Assembly: GCA_002706335.1 (NCBI GenBank)
Contig: PAKZ01000035.1
Coordinates: forward strand, 1-64,000
Source of the DNA: Ahrensia sp.
GTDB lineage: Bacteria > Pseudomonadota > Alphaproteobacteria > Rhizobiales > Rhizobiaceae
DNA length: 64,000 bases
Direction: 5' to 3'
The translations under genes were made by a program, and so were the position numbers. Below are positions 42,660 to 51,933 of the stretch, one piece after another (within the stretch, counting starts at the first letter, position 1; each line of letters opens with the position of its first letter). The notes beneath the pieces are model-generated. The model was not told the DNA's origin. It searched no databases and saw only the letters and a list, made by a program, of their open reading frames with translations.

Positions 42660-42693
42660 TGATCAATTTTTGATCAAGTAGGAAAATTGATCA
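42660..42693 (-). promoter_or_regulatory. Operator candidate upstream of the NMT1/THI5-type ABC operon
   Basis: TGATCAA, three bases, TTGATCA form a perfect 17-bp dyad at 42660-42676, and a third TTGATCA lies at 42687-42693, all in an AT-rich stretch about 50 bp upstream of the operon start. Repeated TTGATCA elements at this position look like a repressor or activator binding site. Confidence 0.55.
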
Positions 42694-42736
42694 GTTTTTA
42701 CGCGAACGATTGTCTGACCGTGCCCTCGCGACGGTT

Positions 42737-42952
42737 TCAGTCGCTTTCTCCAGCGCCATCCGCCGACCGGTCGTGCGGCGATCCTTTTTCGGACGGCCCC
42801 TTACCGATCGAATCGGCATCCTCGGCCCGGTCATTCGCGTCTCCCGCCCGCTTGGCGCGCGCCTGCGCTTTGCGCCTTGCCAGATTCGCGCGCAGCTGCT
42901 GCGCCAACCGGTCCTTGCGCCGGTCTTCGGGCGATTTCGTCGTCATACCCAT
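42737..42952 (-). CDS. Small charged hypothetical protein
   Basis: 71 residues, mostly Arg/Lys/Ala with RLAQQLRANLARRKAQARAKRAGD in the centre and an acidic Ser/Gly tail. Small proteins with this LRANLxxRKAQARAR-type core occur widely in Rhizobiales, to my recollection, without an assigned function. The start may be the ATG at 42952 or the one at 42946. It lies upstream of, and in the same direction as, the ABC operon. Confidence 0.6.
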   Translation of the reverse strand: MGMTTKSPEDRRKDRLAQQLRANLARRKAQARAKRAGDANDRAEDADSIGKGPSEKGSPHDRSADGAGESD

Positions 42953-43061
42953 GGATATCCCGATTTCCGGCGCCGTGCCAAGAGCCCGCCGAATTGCTGC
43001 CGATTACGCCTTGCAACTCAAAAAGGCTTGTGGCAGAAGCCGCTCACGTTTTCCCGGACAG

Positions 43062-43136
43062 GCTGCCGTAGCTCAGGGGTAGAGCACTCCCTTGGTAAGG
43101 GAGAGGCCGAGAGTTCAAATCTCTCCGGCAGCACCA
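43062..43136 (+). tRNA. tRNA-Thr (anticodon GGT)
   Basis: Complete cloverleaf: acceptor GCTGCCG pairs with CGGCAGC, anticodon stem CTCCC/GGGAG encloses the loop TTGGTAA with anticodon GGT, and the T loop is GTTCAAATC. The 3' ACCA is encoded. An integrase gene starts 94 bp downstream on the same strand, so this tRNA is the likely attachment site of the adjacent island. Confidence 0.96.
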
Positions 43137-43195
43137 TTCCAACCCATTGAAATTATTAGAACCTGTTGACTGACAAGGGCTTATGCCCATTGTGA

Positions 43196-43216
43196 CGTTA
43201 CAAACTGCGTTACAAA
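43196..43216 (+). repeat. Tandem 9-bp repeat between tRNA-Thr and integrase
   Basis: CGTTACAAA occurs at 43196 and again at 43208 (12-bp period), between the tRNA 3' end and the integrase start. Short direct repeats here are typical of integrase arm-type binding sites. The repeat is short, so this is a suggestion. Confidence 0.4.
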
Positions 43217-43229
43217 ACAGGTCTAGGCA

Positions 43230-44801
43230 ATGGCTGCGAAAATCAGAAATCTCCTCTGCCGAGACGGTCGGTATTTTGCTCGAAAAGTGATCCCCAAGAA
43301 GCTGAGACCGTTCTTTGATGGCAAGACCGAACTGCGCGAAGCACTCGGACCAGACCGCCGAACCGCCATTTCGAGGCTTCACGCGATCCTCGCCACTTGG
43401 GAGCTCGACCTTGCCGAAGCACGACGTCGGCTTCATGGCGACGTTATTGAGAATGCCGCGGGAAATCGGCCAAACGCCCCGTTGAGTGAACGCCAAATGG
43501 CGGTCGCTCACTATTTCACAGAACTGGATCTCGACCTGGCAGAGCGCCGATATCCAGATCGCGGCATCATTAGTGACATGTCGTGGACAAGAAAGGCTCG
43601 CCGGAAGGTGCTCATCGATACGGCAGCCGGTATCTCGACCAACGAGGAGATGGATGCTGCGATTGGCTGGGCCATCGACGCCTTTCGTGATCGCCGCAAT
43701 CATAACCTGGTTCGCGGATCAGAAGAGTGGCGAGCACTCGCAATGTCCCTCGCCGCGTCACAGCTTGAAGCGCTTGATCGCGCAAGAGAACGCGACCGAG
43801 GTGATTTCGCCGGCAGGCCTACAAACTCGCTGCTGGCCGACGCAATACCGGAGGCCGACAAGCCCAAGCCTGTGTCTATTGTGGGCCTGCTCGATGCCTA
43901 TTTGAGCGAGCGTGAGGCATCGGGGAAGGGCCAAGTCGCGAGAAAGCGCTGGACCCCAGTCATCAAAAAGTTCGTCAAGCAGATTGGGCATGACGATGCC
44001 ACGCGTCTCACGAAGGCGGAGATCATCGGATGGAAGGAAGCGAGCCTCGACGCCGGCCTGTCGCCGCGAACCATCAAGGCGGTCAACTTGGCAGCATTGA
44101 AGGCTGCCCTGAACTGGGCGATCGAGAATGACAAGATCGCAGAAAATCCGGCCGCGAACGTCGATATTCGCGTTGATCGCAAACCCTCCTCGCGCGAGCG
44201 CGGTTTCCGGGATGACGAGGCACTCGCCATCCTGAAGTTTTCGAAACTGCACAAGCGATCAGGACGAGAAAGCGAAGCGCTTGCTAATGCCAAACGATGG
44301 GTGCCCCTACTCTGTGCGCATACCGGTGCACGTGTTGGCGAAATCCTCCAGTTGCGACGCCAGGATGTATTCGAACGCGACGGACTTCATGCAATCCGCA
44401 TCACCCCGGAAGCGGGCACTGTGAAGGCGGGAGGACATCGGGATGTGCCGCTCCACGAACAGGTCATAGCAGAGGGCTTCCTGGACTTCGTGCAAGGCCA
44501 CTCGGGTGGGCCACTCTTTCTCAACACGACCAATGGCGCGCCTCCCCGGACCGCAGTCGACACCGCACAAGGCAGATTGAGACAGTGGCTGGGTGCAAAG
44601 CATTTGATACCGCACGGCCTGCAGCCCAACCATGCATGGCGCCATCGTTTCAAGACAATCGGAAGAGAGGCCGGGATAGACAGTCGCATCCTCGACGCAT
44701 TGCAGGGACACGCGCCACGGACGGCGGGAGACAACTATGGTGACGTGACGCTTCGTGCCATGAAGAACGCTATCGACCTTATACAACGATACAAATTGTA
44801 A
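43230..44801 (+). CDS. Tyrosine-type site-specific integrase
   Basis: 523-residue recombinase. The catalytic set is complete: Arg368 in HTGARVGEI, a Lys at 399, His468-x-x-Arg471 in NHAWRHRFKT, His494 in LQGHAP, and the nucleophile Tyr503 in DNYGDVT. The N-terminal region (MAAKIRNLLCRDGRYFARKVIP) and a central SAM-like core-binding domain (about 215-305) fit island and prophage integrases. Direct location behind tRNA-Thr indicates integration into that tRNA. Confidence 0.95.
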   Translation: MAAKIRNLLCRDGRYFARKVIPKKLRPFFDGKTELREALGPDRRTAISRLHAILATWELDLAEARRRLHGDVIENAAGNRPNAPLSERQMAVAHYFTELDLDLAERRYPDRGIISDMSWTRKARRKVLIDTAAGISTNEEMDAAIGWAIDAFRDRRNHNLVRGSEEWRALAMSLAASQLEALDRARERDRGDFAGRPTNSLLADAIPEADKPKPVSIVGLLDAYLSEREASGKGQVARKRWTPVIKKFVKQIGHDDATRLTKAEIIGWKEASLDAGLSPRTIKAVNLAALKAALNWAIENDKIAENPAANVDIRVDRKPSSRERGFRDDEALAILKFSKLHKRSGRESEALANAKRWVPLLCAHTGARVGEILQLRRQDVFERDGLHAIRITPEAGTVKAGGHRDVPLHEQVIAEGFLDFVQGHSGGPLFLNTTNGAPPRTAVDTAQGRLRQWLGAKHLIPHGLQPNHAWRHRFKTIGREAGIDSRILDALQGHAPRTAGDNYGDVTLRAMKNAIDLIQRYKL

Positions 44802-44843
44802 TTTTAACCTAATTCCGAGAAACCGATACCGCGTATAAAGCGC

Positions 44844-44875
44844 TATATACTTACTGAACAAATCAGGAGTATATA
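44844..44875 (+). promoter_or_regulatory. Inverted repeat upstream of the XRE-type gene
   Basis: TATATAC (44844-44850) and GTATATA (44869-44875) are perfect inverted arms 18 bp apart, and the right arm adjoins the AGGAG ribosome site of the downstream regulator gene, 5 bp from its ATG. It may be an autoregulatory operator, or an RNA hairpin covering the ribosome site. Confidence 0.45.
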
Positions 44876-44879
44876 CAGA

Positions 44880-45281
44880 ATGAGCCGAGCGCTAAGCAAA
44901 GTTTCCATCTATATTACACAACGGATAGAGGCACTTCAGAACAAGAAGACGCAAAAAGAGATTGCCGAGCAAGCAGGCTACGAAAATCCGAACAACCTGT
45001 CGATGCTCAAGCACGGCACGACCAAGCTGCCACTCGATCGTGTCCCGGCGCTCGCTAAAGCTCTGGAATGCGACGTGGGTGAGCTTCTCGCAGCAGCGTT
45101 GGAGCAGTATTTCGATATAGAGACGATTGTCGCTTTTCGTCGAGTGATGGTTGCGGATCTCACGCAAAACGAGGTCGAATGGGTCGAGTTCTTGCGGTCG
45201 GCTTCTGGAAATCACGATCCAAAGCTGACAGCGTTTCGCAAGCGCGTTCTCAGCCCCCTCTTGAAACCAAGCGATCCTTGA
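44880..45281 (+). CDS. Helix-turn-helix (XRE-like) regulator
   Basis: 133-residue protein. Residues about 10-75 form an XRE-type fold: TQRIEALQNKKTQKEIAEQAGY, PNNLSMLKHGTTKLPLDRVPALAKALECDVGELLAAAL (in parts). The C-terminal half (VEWVEFLRSASG) is unassigned. The gene follows the integrase by 78 bp and may control integrase or island genes. Confidence 0.8.
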   Translation: MSRALSKVSIYITQRIEALQNKKTQKEIAEQAGYENPNNLSMLKHGTTKLPLDRVPALAKALECDVGELLAAALEQYFDIETIVAFRRVMVADLTQNEVEWVEFLRSASGNHDPKLTAFRKRVLSPLLKPSDP

Positions 45282-45416
45282 CGGCACTGCGCGGAATCTA
45301 TTGAGGCATGGCGAAGTGCGAAGTCCTAGGAATCCCCGTCGCCTTCATCCCCTTGCGTCCTGCTGCCCGAGCTATCCTCAGCTGGGACTACCTCTCGAGT
45401 GTTCAACCAACAGATC

Positions 45417-45432
45417 TTTGTTCCCCGACAAA
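45417..45432 (+). promoter_or_regulatory. Crp/Fnr-type (NnrR-like) box upstream of the DUF1858 gene
   Basis: TTTGTTCCCCGACAAA is a symmetric site within a 7-6-7 perfect dyad (TCTTTGT/ACAAAGA), centred about 59 bp before the GTG start. It has the same TTTGy-N6-ACAAA layout as sites at 46445 and 57406, so it is a candidate target of the Crp/Fnr protein encoded at 45700-46395. Confidence 0.6.
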
Positions 45433-45483
45433 GAAGATCGACCTCCCAGCTGGCATCATTGCCGACTGAGCGAGGTGACTGCT

Positions 45484-45693
45484 GTGAGAGAACCAAAAAG
45501 ACTCAATCCCGACATGTGCATGGATGACATCATGCGCAGATGGCCGGAAACGATCGCGGTGCTGATCCGTCATGGCATGTTATGCGTGGGTTGCCCGATC
45601 GCCATCTATCATACGGTTACGGAAGCCTGCGAAGAGCATGGCGTCGACGAGGACGCATTCGTGGGAGAGCTTCTCGCTGCAATTCCTGGGTGA
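45484..45693 (+). CDS. DUF1858 redox-disulfide domain protein
   Basis: 69-residue protein with the DUF1858 (hybrid-cluster-protein-associated redox disulfide) fold: MCMDDIMRRWPETIAVLIRHG followed by the CxxC in MLCVGCPIAIYHTVTEACEEHG. The GTG at 45484 follows AGGTGACTGCT; an in-frame opening further upstream is not coding-like. It ends 6 bp before the end of the convergent Crp/Fnr gene. The link to nitrogen-oxide metabolism is by location and its upstream box. Confidence 0.82.
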   Translation: MREPKRLNPDMCMDDIMRRWPETIAVLIRHGMLCVGCPIAIYHTVTEACEEHGVDEDAFVGELLAAIPG

Positions 45694-45699
45694 TCGCAC

Positions 45700-46395
45700 T
45701 TACTTCGGACGACGGTTTTCCGCGATCAACAGGAGCTGGTGGGGGTTCACAACCGTGACCTTCTGCCGCCCGCCCCGGACAACTCCTTCGTCCTCCCAGC
45801 CGCTCAGCAGGCGGCTGACCGTATGCAAAGTGGTTCCGGTCATCTCGGCGATATCCTGCCTGGTAATCGGGAAATCGATCTCGATGCCGTCTTCCGTCTT
45901 CTTGCCGGCCTGCTTTACAAGCTTCAGCAACGTGTTGGCGATGCGCTGCTCCACCTGGGCCGTTGACATCTCCATGACTCGCGCCTGGGTATCCTGAAGG
46001 CGGCTTCCGATCGTCTGGTAAGCGCTTGCGCCGAATGTCGGGACGGCAGCCTGCAATTCCGCCCATTCGCGGTTTGGCCACGACAGAACGACGCAGTCGA
46101 CGGCAGCCACCGCGCTTGCGGGAAATGTCGCTCGTCCCATCGCGATGGCGATCCCGAACAGTTCACCCTCGTTGATGTAGCGGGCGATGATCTGGTGGCC
46201 GTCCGGTGCCGTTCTGACCACCCGGATATGCCCGGATAGCAGCAGATAGAAGGCTCTTGCCTCTTCTTCCTGCTCGAAGACCGAAGCGTTCTTCGCATAA
46301 CGGGCAGACCGCGCCTCCTTCAGGATTCGATCAAGGCTCTCGTCATTGAGGTCCTTGAAAGGCGCCAGTCCTGCAATCAGCGAGCGATCCAGCAT
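45700..46395 (-). CDS. Crp/Fnr family regulator, Nnr/Dnr type
   Basis: 231-residue regulator with an N-terminal cyclic-nucleotide-like beta barrel (SVFEQEEEARAFYLLLSGHIRVV) and a C-terminal winged helix (ITRQDIAEMTGTTLHTVSRLLSGWEDEGVV, in parts). It has a single Cys, so it lacks the FNR iron-sulfur cluster, as in Nnr/Dnr proteins that sense NO through heme. It is divergent from pseudoazurin and shares with it the box at 46445. NnrR is a good name candidate but not proven by sequence alone. Confidence 0.9.
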   Translation of the reverse strand: MLDRSLIAGLAPFKDLNDESLDRILKEARSARYAKNASVFEQEEEARAFYLLLSGHIRVVRTAPDGHQIIARYINEGELFGIAIAMGRATFPASAVAAVDCVVLSWPNREWAELQAAVPTFGASAYQTIGSRLQDTQARVMEMSTAQVEQRIANTLLKLVKQAGKKTEDGIEIDFPITRQDIAEMTGTTLHTVSRLLSGWEDEGVVRGGRQKVTVVNPHQLLLIAENRRPK

Positions 46396-46444
46396 CGGTG
46401 CGTGTCCAGCAATTCGTGCGGCGGCTACCGCGTTTCTCGTTTTG

Positions 46445-46460
46445 TTTGCGCCAGCACAAA
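46445..46460. promoter_or_regulatory. Crp/Fnr-type (NnrR-like) box, shared by regulator and pseudoazurin genes
   Basis: TTTGCGCCAGCACAAA contains TTGCG-N4-CACAA, the form I recall being reported for NnrR sites in Rhodobacter. It lies 50 bp upstream of the regulator start and about 84 bp (centre) upstream of the pseudoazurin start, so it may serve both divergent genes, including autoregulation. Confidence 0.65.
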
Positions 46461-46536
46461 AACCGCCGGCGGCAAAGAGACTATTCGACCTATCAACGGT
46501 TCACGCCGTGAAGACAAGGATTGAAAGGATAAAACG

Positions 46537-46980
46537 ATGAAACGGATGATCGCAATGCTCGCGCTGGGCGCCGCTGTCGCAATGGCCAGCCAGGCGAATG
46601 CGGCCGAATACACTGTCGAGATGCTGAACAAGGGCGAAAAGGGTGTCATGGTATTCCAGCCCGACTTTGTAAAAGCAGAGGTCGGGGACACGATCCGCTT
46701 CGTGCCGACCGACAAGGGCCACAATGTCGAGTCCATCAAGGGCATGCTTCCTGACGGAGCCGACGCCTTCAAGGGCAAGTTCGGACAGGAGGTGGTCCTG
46801 ACGGTTGAGAAAGAAGGCGTATACGGTGTGAAGTGCATGCCACACTATGCCATGGGCATGGTCGCCTTGATCGAGGTCGGCACAGCCACAAACTCCGAGC
46901 AGGCGGCAGCCGTCAAGCACCCCGGCAAGGCCGGAAAGACCTTTGCCGAACTGTTCGGACAGGTCGTCGCCTCGAACTAG
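46537..46980 (+). CDS. Pseudoazurin
   Basis: Periplasmic blue copper protein that donates electrons to copper nitrite reductase. 147 residues with a Sec signal (ending SQANAA). All four copper ligands are present: His62 in DKGHNVES, Cys100 and His103 in KCMPHYAMG, and Met108. It is the likely electron partner of NirK at 56220. An intrinsic terminator follows. Confidence 0.95.
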   Translation: MKRMIAMLALGAAVAMASQANAAEYTVEMLNKGEKGVMVFQPDFVKAEVGDTIRFVPTDKGHNVESIKGMLPDGADAFKGKFGQEVVLTVEKEGVYGVKCMPHYAMGMVALIEVGTATNSEQAAAVKHPGKAGKTFAELFGQVVASN

Positions 46981-47007
46981 CCAATATCAAAGCTTCAGAC
47001 CTGAAGG

Positions 47008-47030
47008 GCCGGAGTGATGTCCGGCTTTTC
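47008..47030 (+). terminator. Intrinsic terminator after pseudoazurin
   Basis: GCCGGA and TCCGGC form a 6-bp stem with a 6-nt loop, followed by TTTTC. It lies 28 bp after the pseudoazurin stop and 24 bp before the end of the convergent napC gene. Confidence 0.7.
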
Positions 47031-47053
47031 AGTTTCTGCACTTGGACACCAAG

Positions 47054-47749
47054 CTAGCGCAATTCCGCGTGAGCGGAAGCGACGCGTTTCTCCAACTCTT
47101 CGAAGACAGTCACCTGGGGAAGCTCTTCGCCTTGAATTTCTGGTGGCACTTTCCACCCAGGATCAACACCTTCCATGTTCGGGAGTTCATGCGCGATACC
47201 CTTGTGGCAGTCTATGCAGGTTGCCTCGCCATTGATCAGGTAACGCGTATGAATCTCCGAAGCGCGTTGCGTCTGCTTGGAGAAGTCCATCGCCACCTCG
47301 GAATGGCAGTTGCGACATTCAAGACTGTCGTTTGCCTTGAGGCGCGCCCACTCATGTTCCGCCAATTCCCGCCTGTGATCGAGGAATTTCCGTCGCGTGT
47401 CGATGGTCCCGAAAATGTGGCCCCATACTTCCTTGGAGGCCTGCATCTTGGGGGCGATCTTGTCGGTCCAGTCATGCGGCACATGGCAGTCAGGGCATGA
47501 AGCGCGCACTCCGGAACGGTTGGAAAAATGCACGGTGCGGGAGAGTTCTTCGAAGACGTTCGCCTTCATCTCGTGACACGACGTGCAGAAGGTCTCGGTG
47601 TTGGTCGCTTCAAGTGCGGTATTGAAGGCGCCCCAGAACATCACGCCGCCAACAAATCCGCCGAGTGTCAGGAACCCTAGGCTCAACGTCGCCGCTGGCC
47701 GCGAGATCAGGTGCCAGATCCATAGAACCAGTCGCTTGATGCGTCTCAT
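47054..47749 (-). CDS. napC: Tetraheme cytochrome c NapC (quinol dehydrogenase)
   Basis: NapC/NirT-family membrane-anchored cytochrome that moves electrons from quinol to NapAB. One N-terminal membrane anchor ([20 protein letters not shown]) and four heme-binding motifs: CTSCH, CPDCH, CRNCH and CIDCH. 231 residues. It follows napB after 4 bp and is the last gene of the nap operon. Confidence 0.96.
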   Translation of the reverse strand: MRRIKRLVLWIWHLISRPAATLSLGFLTLGGFVGGVMFWGAFNTALEATNTETFCTSCHEMKANVFEELSRTVHFSNRSGVRASCPDCHVPHDWTDKIAPKMQASKEVWGHIFGTIDTRRKFLDHRRELAEHEWARLKANDSLECRNCHSEVAMDFSKQTQRASEIHTRYLINGEATCIDCHKGIAHELPNMEGVDPGWKVPPEIQGEELPQVTVFEELEKRVASAHAELR

Positions 47750-47753
47750 GGCA

Positions 47754-48218
47754 TCACTCGCTTCCTGCCGGTTGGGAACCGATGTGGATCATGTCGGTGA
47801 AAGTGTTGCCGACCAATGGTTCAACGTCGGCCTGCGGCACATGGCACTCCGTGCAGAAGTAGCGCCGAGGCGAAACATCTGCGAGCATCTGCCCGTCCCG
47901 GTTCATGTAGTGCGTGACAGAAATCATCGGCGCGCCCGAGCCTTGCGTGAATTCCCGCTTGTGGCAGGTCATGCAGCGATTGGCGTTGACCGTCAGCTGG
48001 TAGCCCTCGATCGAGTGCGGGATGATCGGCGGCTGTTCCGGATAGGCGCGCATTTTGCGGATGTCGTCTATGACCCAGTCTTCCAGCGGTTCGGCAGGCA
48101 CGGTCTTGGTGGGGTCAGGCGGCCCGACGAGTTCGGCCGCCTGCTGTGCCAATGCGACCGAGCCGGTCAGGGCCAGAGAAACGGCTAATGCGACGGCCAG
48201 GCGGCGCCGCAGTATCAT
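47754..48218 (-). CDS. napB: Nitrate reductase cytochrome c subunit NapB
   Basis: Periplasmic diheme cytochrome, small subunit of NapAB. 154 residues with a Sec signal ([19 protein letters not shown]) and two heme motifs, CMTCH and CTECH. The ATG at 48218 overlaps the napA stop as ATGA. Confidence 0.96.
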   Translation of the reverse strand: MILRRRLAVALAVSLALTGSVALAQQAAELVGPPDPTKTVPAEPLEDWVIDDIRKMRAYPEQPPIIPHSIEGYQLTVNANRCMTCHKREFTQGSGAPMISVTHYMNRDGQMLADVSPRRYFCTECHVPQADVEPLVGNTFTDMIHIGSQPAGSE

Positions 48219-50719
48219 GCTACGGGTTCGATCTTGACTGCGCATTTCTTGAAGTCCGTCTGTTTGGAAATGGGATCGGTGGCATCGAGCGTGACGCGAT
48301 TGATCAACTGGCTCGCGTCGAACCAGGGAACGAATACGACGCCGTCGGGCATGCGGTTGCGACCGCGTGTCTCTATTCTGGAGCGTATTTCCCCTCGTCG
48401 CGAGATCACTCGCACCTCTGCACCCTGATTGAGCCCCCTGGCCCGTGCATCGCGGGCGTTCATGAACACCTTGGCGCCGGGGAATGCCTTGTAGAGTTCC
48501 GGGACGCGCAGGGTCATGGAGCCTGAGTGCCAGTGCTCCAGCACACGCCCGGTGACCAGCCATATGTCGAACTCATCATCCGGCGACTCGGCCGGCGGCT
48601 CATAAGGAACTGCCAGGACCACCGCCCGACCGTCGGGCCTGCCGTAGAACTGCACGCCGGTGCCGGGTTTGACATAGGGATCGTAGCCCTCGCGAAAGCG
48701 CCACTTCGTCTCTTCTCCGTTGACGACCGGCCAGCGCAGCCCGCGCTCCTTGTGGTAACGGTCGTAAGGCGCGAGGTCGTGTCCATGGCCACGTCCGAAG
48801 GTGGCATACTCCTCAAACAGCCCCTTCTGGACATAAAACCCGAAATCCTCGGACTCATGATTGGCGTATTCGGGATCGATCTCATTAACCGGGAACCGGT
48901 CGACATTTCCGTTCCGGAATAGAACCTCATAGAGAGACTTGCCGCGGTAGTCAGGGTTGGCTTGCAGAATCTCTTCCGGCCAGACTTCGTCTGTCGTGAA
49001 GCGTTTCGAGAACTCCATGATCTGCCAGAGATCAGAGCGGGCTCCTCCAGGTGCATCGACAAGCTGATGCCAGGTGTGGGTTCTGCGCTCGGCATTGCCG
49101 TAGGCTCCCTCCTTCTCCACCCACATCGCCGCTGGCAGGATCAGGTCTGCCGCCATCGCTGTCACGGTCGGATAGGCATCAGAGACAACGATGAAGTTGT
49201 CGGGATTGCGGTATCCGGGATATGTCTCCTGACCAGAGTTTGGCGCGGCCTGCAGGTTGTTGTTGACCTGGATCCAGTAGAAATTGAGCTTGCCGTCATG
49301 CAGCATCCGGTCCTGCTCGACAGCATGATAGCCGGGTTTCTCCGGCAGTAACCCGGTTGGCAGTCGCCAGATCTCCTCGGCGTGAGCCCTGTGCTCCGGA
49401 TTGGTGACCACCATGTCGGCAGGTAACCGGTGGGCGAAGGTTCCAACCTCGCGAGCCGTGCCACAAGCGGAAGGCTGACCGGTAAGCGAGAACGGACTGT
49501 TGCCAGGCTCGGAAATTTTTCCGGTCAGCAGGTGGATATTATAGGCCATCTGGTTGGCCCATACGCCGCGGACATGCTGGTTAAAGCCCATCGTCCAAAG
49601 CGACATCACCTTGATGTCGGGATCAGCATACAGCTCGGCCAGTTCAATCAGGAAGTCGGGCTCCACACCGGACAGCTCTGAAACCATTTCCAGTGTGTAT
49701 TCGGAGACGAGCTCCTTGAACGTGTCGAAGTCCGCCGGCTCCATCAAGCCAGGTGCATCGGCGGCGCTTGCAGCCTGTTGCAGCGGATGTTCCGGTCTGA
49801 GTCCGTAACCGATATCTGTCGCGCCTTTCATGAAGGTCACGTGGTCCCGCACGAACTCCTCGTTCACCTTACCGTTCTCGATAATATAGTTCGCAATAAA
49901 GTTCAGGATCGCCAGGTCGGTGCCCGGCTTGAAAACGATCGGAATATCCGCGAGGTCCATGCTCCTGTGGGTGAAGGTCGACAACACAGCGCAGCGAACA
50001 TGCGGATGGCCGAGCCGTCGATCAGCGAGCCGGGTCCACAGGATCGGATGCATCTCCGCCATGTTCGAACCCCAAAGAACGAAAGCATCGGCGTGTTCGA
50101 AGTCGTCATAGCAGCCCATCGGCTCGTCGATGCCGAAGGTTCGGATGAAGGCGGTCGCTGCCGACGCCATGCAATGACGGGCATTGGGATCCAGATTGTT
50201 GGAGCGCAGCCCGGCCCGCATGAACTTTGAAGCAGCATAGCCTTCGAAGATCGTCCATTGGCCGGAGCCGAACATGCCGACATGAGTTGGGCCGTTGTCG
50301 CGCAAGGTGCGCTTGGCCTGCTCCGCCATCACGTCAAAGGCCTCCTCCCAGGAGACCGGCTCGAATTCACCGTCCTTGGCGTATTTGCCGTCCAGCTTTC
50401 GCAGAAGCGGCGTTGTCAGCCGGTCCTCGCCATACATGATCTTGGAGAGAAAATAGCCTTTCACGCAGTTAAGGCCGCGATTGACCTCTGCTTGCATATC
50501 GCCATGCGTGGCGACGACCTGTCCTTGCTTGACGCCAACCATGACGCCGCACCCGGTCCCGCAGAAACGGCAAGGTGCCTTCGACCACTTGATCTCCAAC
50601 GAGCCAACACCGCCTGGAACAGGCTGGGCGGTGGCCGGCAGACTTATGCCGGCGGTTGCAGCGGCCACCGCCGCCGCATGCGCCTTCAGGACATCACGAC
50701 GTTTGAGCTGGGCCTTCAT
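48215..50719 (-). CDS. napA: Periplasmic nitrate reductase catalytic subunit NapA
   Basis: Bis-MGD molybdenum enzyme that reduces nitrate to nitrite. 834 residues with a Tat signal ([17 protein letters not shown]). The 4Fe-4S cluster cysteines are Cys50, Cys53, Cys57 and Cys85, and Cys183 in [11 protein letters not shown] is the expected Mo ligand. HPILWTR and the C-terminal [12 protein letters not shown] and [13 protein letters not shown] fit NapA. Third last gene of the operon napEFDABC. Confidence 0.98.
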   Translation of the reverse strand: MKAQLKRRDVLKAHAAAVAAATAGISLPATAQPVPGGVGSLEIKWSKAPCRFCGTGCGVMVGVKQGQVVATHGDMQAEVNRGLNCVKGYFLSKIMYGEDRLTTPLLRKLDGKYAKDGEFEPVSWEEAFDVMAEQAKRTLRDNGPTHVGMFGSGQWTIFEGYAASKFMRAGLRSNNLDPNARHCMASAATAFIRTFGIDEPMGCYDDFEHADAFVLWGSNMAEMHPILWTRLADRRLGHPHVRCAVLSTFTHRSMDLADIPIVFKPGTDLAILNFIANYIIENGKVNEEFVRDHVTFMKGATDIGYGLRPEHPLQQAASAADAPGLMEPADFDTFKELVSEYTLEMVSELSGVEPDFLIELAELYADPDIKVMSLWTMGFNQHVRGVWANQMAYNIHLLTGKISEPGNSPFSLTGQPSACGTAREVGTFAHRLPADMVVTNPEHRAHAEEIWRLPTGLLPEKPGYHAVEQDRMLHDGKLNFYWIQVNNNLQAAPNSGQETYPGYRNPDNFIVVSDAYPTVTAMAADLILPAAMWVEKEGAYGNAERRTHTWHQLVDAPGGARSDLWQIMEFSKRFTTDEVWPEEILQANPDYRGKSLYEVLFRNGNVDRFPVNEIDPEYANHESEDFGFYVQKGLFEEYATFGRGHGHDLAPYDRYHKERGLRWPVVNGEETKWRFREGYDPYVKPGTGVQFYGRPDGRAVVLAVPYEPPAESPDDEFDIWLVTGRVLEHWHSGSMTLRVPELYKAFPGAKVFMNARDARARGLNQGAEVRVISRRGEIRSRIETRGRNRMPDGVVFVPWFDASQLINRVTLDATDPISKQTDFKKCAVKIEPVA

Positions 50720-50978
50720 CTGCTGGGACCTCCATCTTCTCGATCTGTTCGAACACCATGTTGGCTGTAATCACGCCCTCAAGTGCGGCGATCTGCGTAA
50801 GGCAATTGCCGAGGGCCCGAGTGCTGTCGCCCTCTATGACGACCACGATCTTCCCGCTCTCGTGGGCGTGAACTTCAGCATCCGGCATAGCCTCGATGGC
50901 CTCAATTACCTCTACGGTGCGACCCGGAAGCGTCGAGACGACGGCACTCGATATGTGGTGATTGCGATGCTCAAGCAT
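50694..50978 (-). CDS. napD: NapA chaperone NapD
   Basis: 94-residue cytoplasmic ferredoxin-fold protein that binds the NapA Tat signal during cofactor insertion. [22 protein letters not shown] and [11 protein letters not shown] match the family. The ATG at 50978 overlaps the napF end, and the napD 3' end overlaps napA by 26 bp. Confidence 0.92.
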   Translation of the reverse strand: MLEHRNHHISSAVVSTLPGRTVEVIEAIEAMPDAEVHAHESGKIVVVIEGDSTRALGNCLTQIAALEGVITANMVFEQIEKMEVPADEGPAQTS

Positions 50979-51486
50979 GGACCAGCTCCGGCGCCTCGAT
51001 CCGCATGACAATGGCGTTTGCCGGGCACGGGGCGACGCACGCGCCGCAACCGTTGCAGGTTTCTTCGACTACTTCCGGGACAAACGGTCCGCCGATGCGG
51101 GGACGGAAGCGGATTGCGTCTTCCGGACAGGCGTCTCGACAACTCATGCAGGAAACGCCTGAGTGTACCAGGCAGGACTCGGATATGTCGGCCGTATGGC
51201 CAAAGGCCGCAACACCTTCCTCGAAAACAGGCTCGGGACATGCCGCCGCGCATTCGCCGCAAAAGGTGCACTCACCGGACCGAAAATCGATTGAGGGAAG
51301 ATTCTCCACCATCGAGACAATGTCCGTCGGACAAGAGTCCGCACACGCACCACATGACGTGCAAGCGTGCAGGCTTTCCTGCGTTGTCCAAGGTGGTCTT
51401 GTGGTTATTGCGAGATTATTGGGTTCGCGGCCGGAGGAGCGCCGCGCTGTCAGGAAGCTGCGTCTGCTGAGGGCCGCCTCCGTCAT
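50971..51486 (-). CDS. napF: Ferredoxin-type protein NapF
   Basis: 171-residue cytoplasmic iron-sulfur protein thought to assist NapA maturation. It has four CxxCxxCxxxC-type clusters: CTSCGACADSCP, CTFCGECAAACP, CMSCRDACP (within a longer CxxxxxxxxC run) and CNGCGACVAPCP. The N-terminus has SRRSFLTARR. The ATG at 51486 lies just after the napE stop. Confidence 0.92.
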   Translation of the reverse strand: MTEAALSRRSFLTARRSSGREPNNLAITTRPPWTTQESLHACTSCGACADSCPTDIVSMVENLPSIDFRSGECTFCGECAAACPEPVFEEGVAAFGHTADISESCLVHSGVSCMSCRDACPEDAIRFRPRIGGPFVPEVVEETCNGCGACVAPCPANAIVMRIEAPELVHA

Positions 51487-51488
51487 GA

Positions 51489-51689
51489 TCAATGGCCTAG
51501 CCCGGAAGGAGGACCTGGCGGGCCAAAGATTATTTGCCACATCCAGACCAGAAAACCATATCCGCCCACCACTCCGACCGAGATGATCGGCCATATGCCA
51601 AAGGCGAGCACGAGGAAGGTCAGCATTTCGGTTCGAAACAGCTTCGTCTGGCGCGAGACGGTGGCCGCTTCGCCGTCTTCTGGGGCCAT
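51489..51689 (-). CDS. napE: Periplasmic nitrate reductase protein NapE
   Basis: 66-residue single-span membrane protein: TEMLTFLVLAFGIWPIISVGVVGGYGFLVWMWQ. The ATG at 51689 follows GGAGGAGAAGACA; an ATG 15 bases earlier has no proper spacing. First gene of napEFDABC. The role is unclear in the literature; no napG, napH or napK is present. Confidence 0.9.
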   Translation of the reverse strand: MAPEDGEAATVSRQTKLFRTEMLTFLVLAFGIWPIISVGVVGGYGFLVWMWQIIFGPPGPPSGLGH

Positions 51690-51933
51690 TGTCTTCTCCT
51701 CCATCTCCCCGTTAGTTAAGCAGAGGCATTTCCAAAATTAAACTGCATCTCGGGGAAAAATATTCCTTTCGCGCACGATCACGAAATGTAACTGGCAAGA
51801 GCCAAATCATCGAACCGAATTGTTGATGAAATTCACATGCCATTTATTTCATTATTTAAGCTTGTTAACTAGATAGTGTAGGATTCCCCTCTTCGATTTT
51901 TTCTGATTCTTAAAGCAGGATACTTGCTATAAG
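51690..51933. other. AT-rich regulatory region upstream of napEFDABC
   Basis: About 240 bp, distinctly AT-richer than its surroundings, between napE and the end of the cyclo-ligase gene. It must contain the nap promoter. TTTCGCGCACGATCACGAAA at 51767-51786 is an imperfect dyad about 80 bp upstream of napE and is the best operator candidate. No NnrR-type TTTGy-N6-ACAAA box was seen. No gene is apparent. Confidence 0.5.

Noticed and set aside
42610-42660. Possible TPP riboswitch before the NMT1/THI5-like gene
   Set aside because: The leader is only about 50 bp and contains no THI-box sequence (CTGAGA, or the P4/P5 core).
43044-43703. Minus-strand frame of 219 codons over the tRNA and integrase start
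   Set aside because: It is antisense to tRNA-Thr and the integrase; the end segment RRDLNSRPLPYQGSALPLSYGS is the well-known false translation of an antisense tRNA gene (shown only to identify it).
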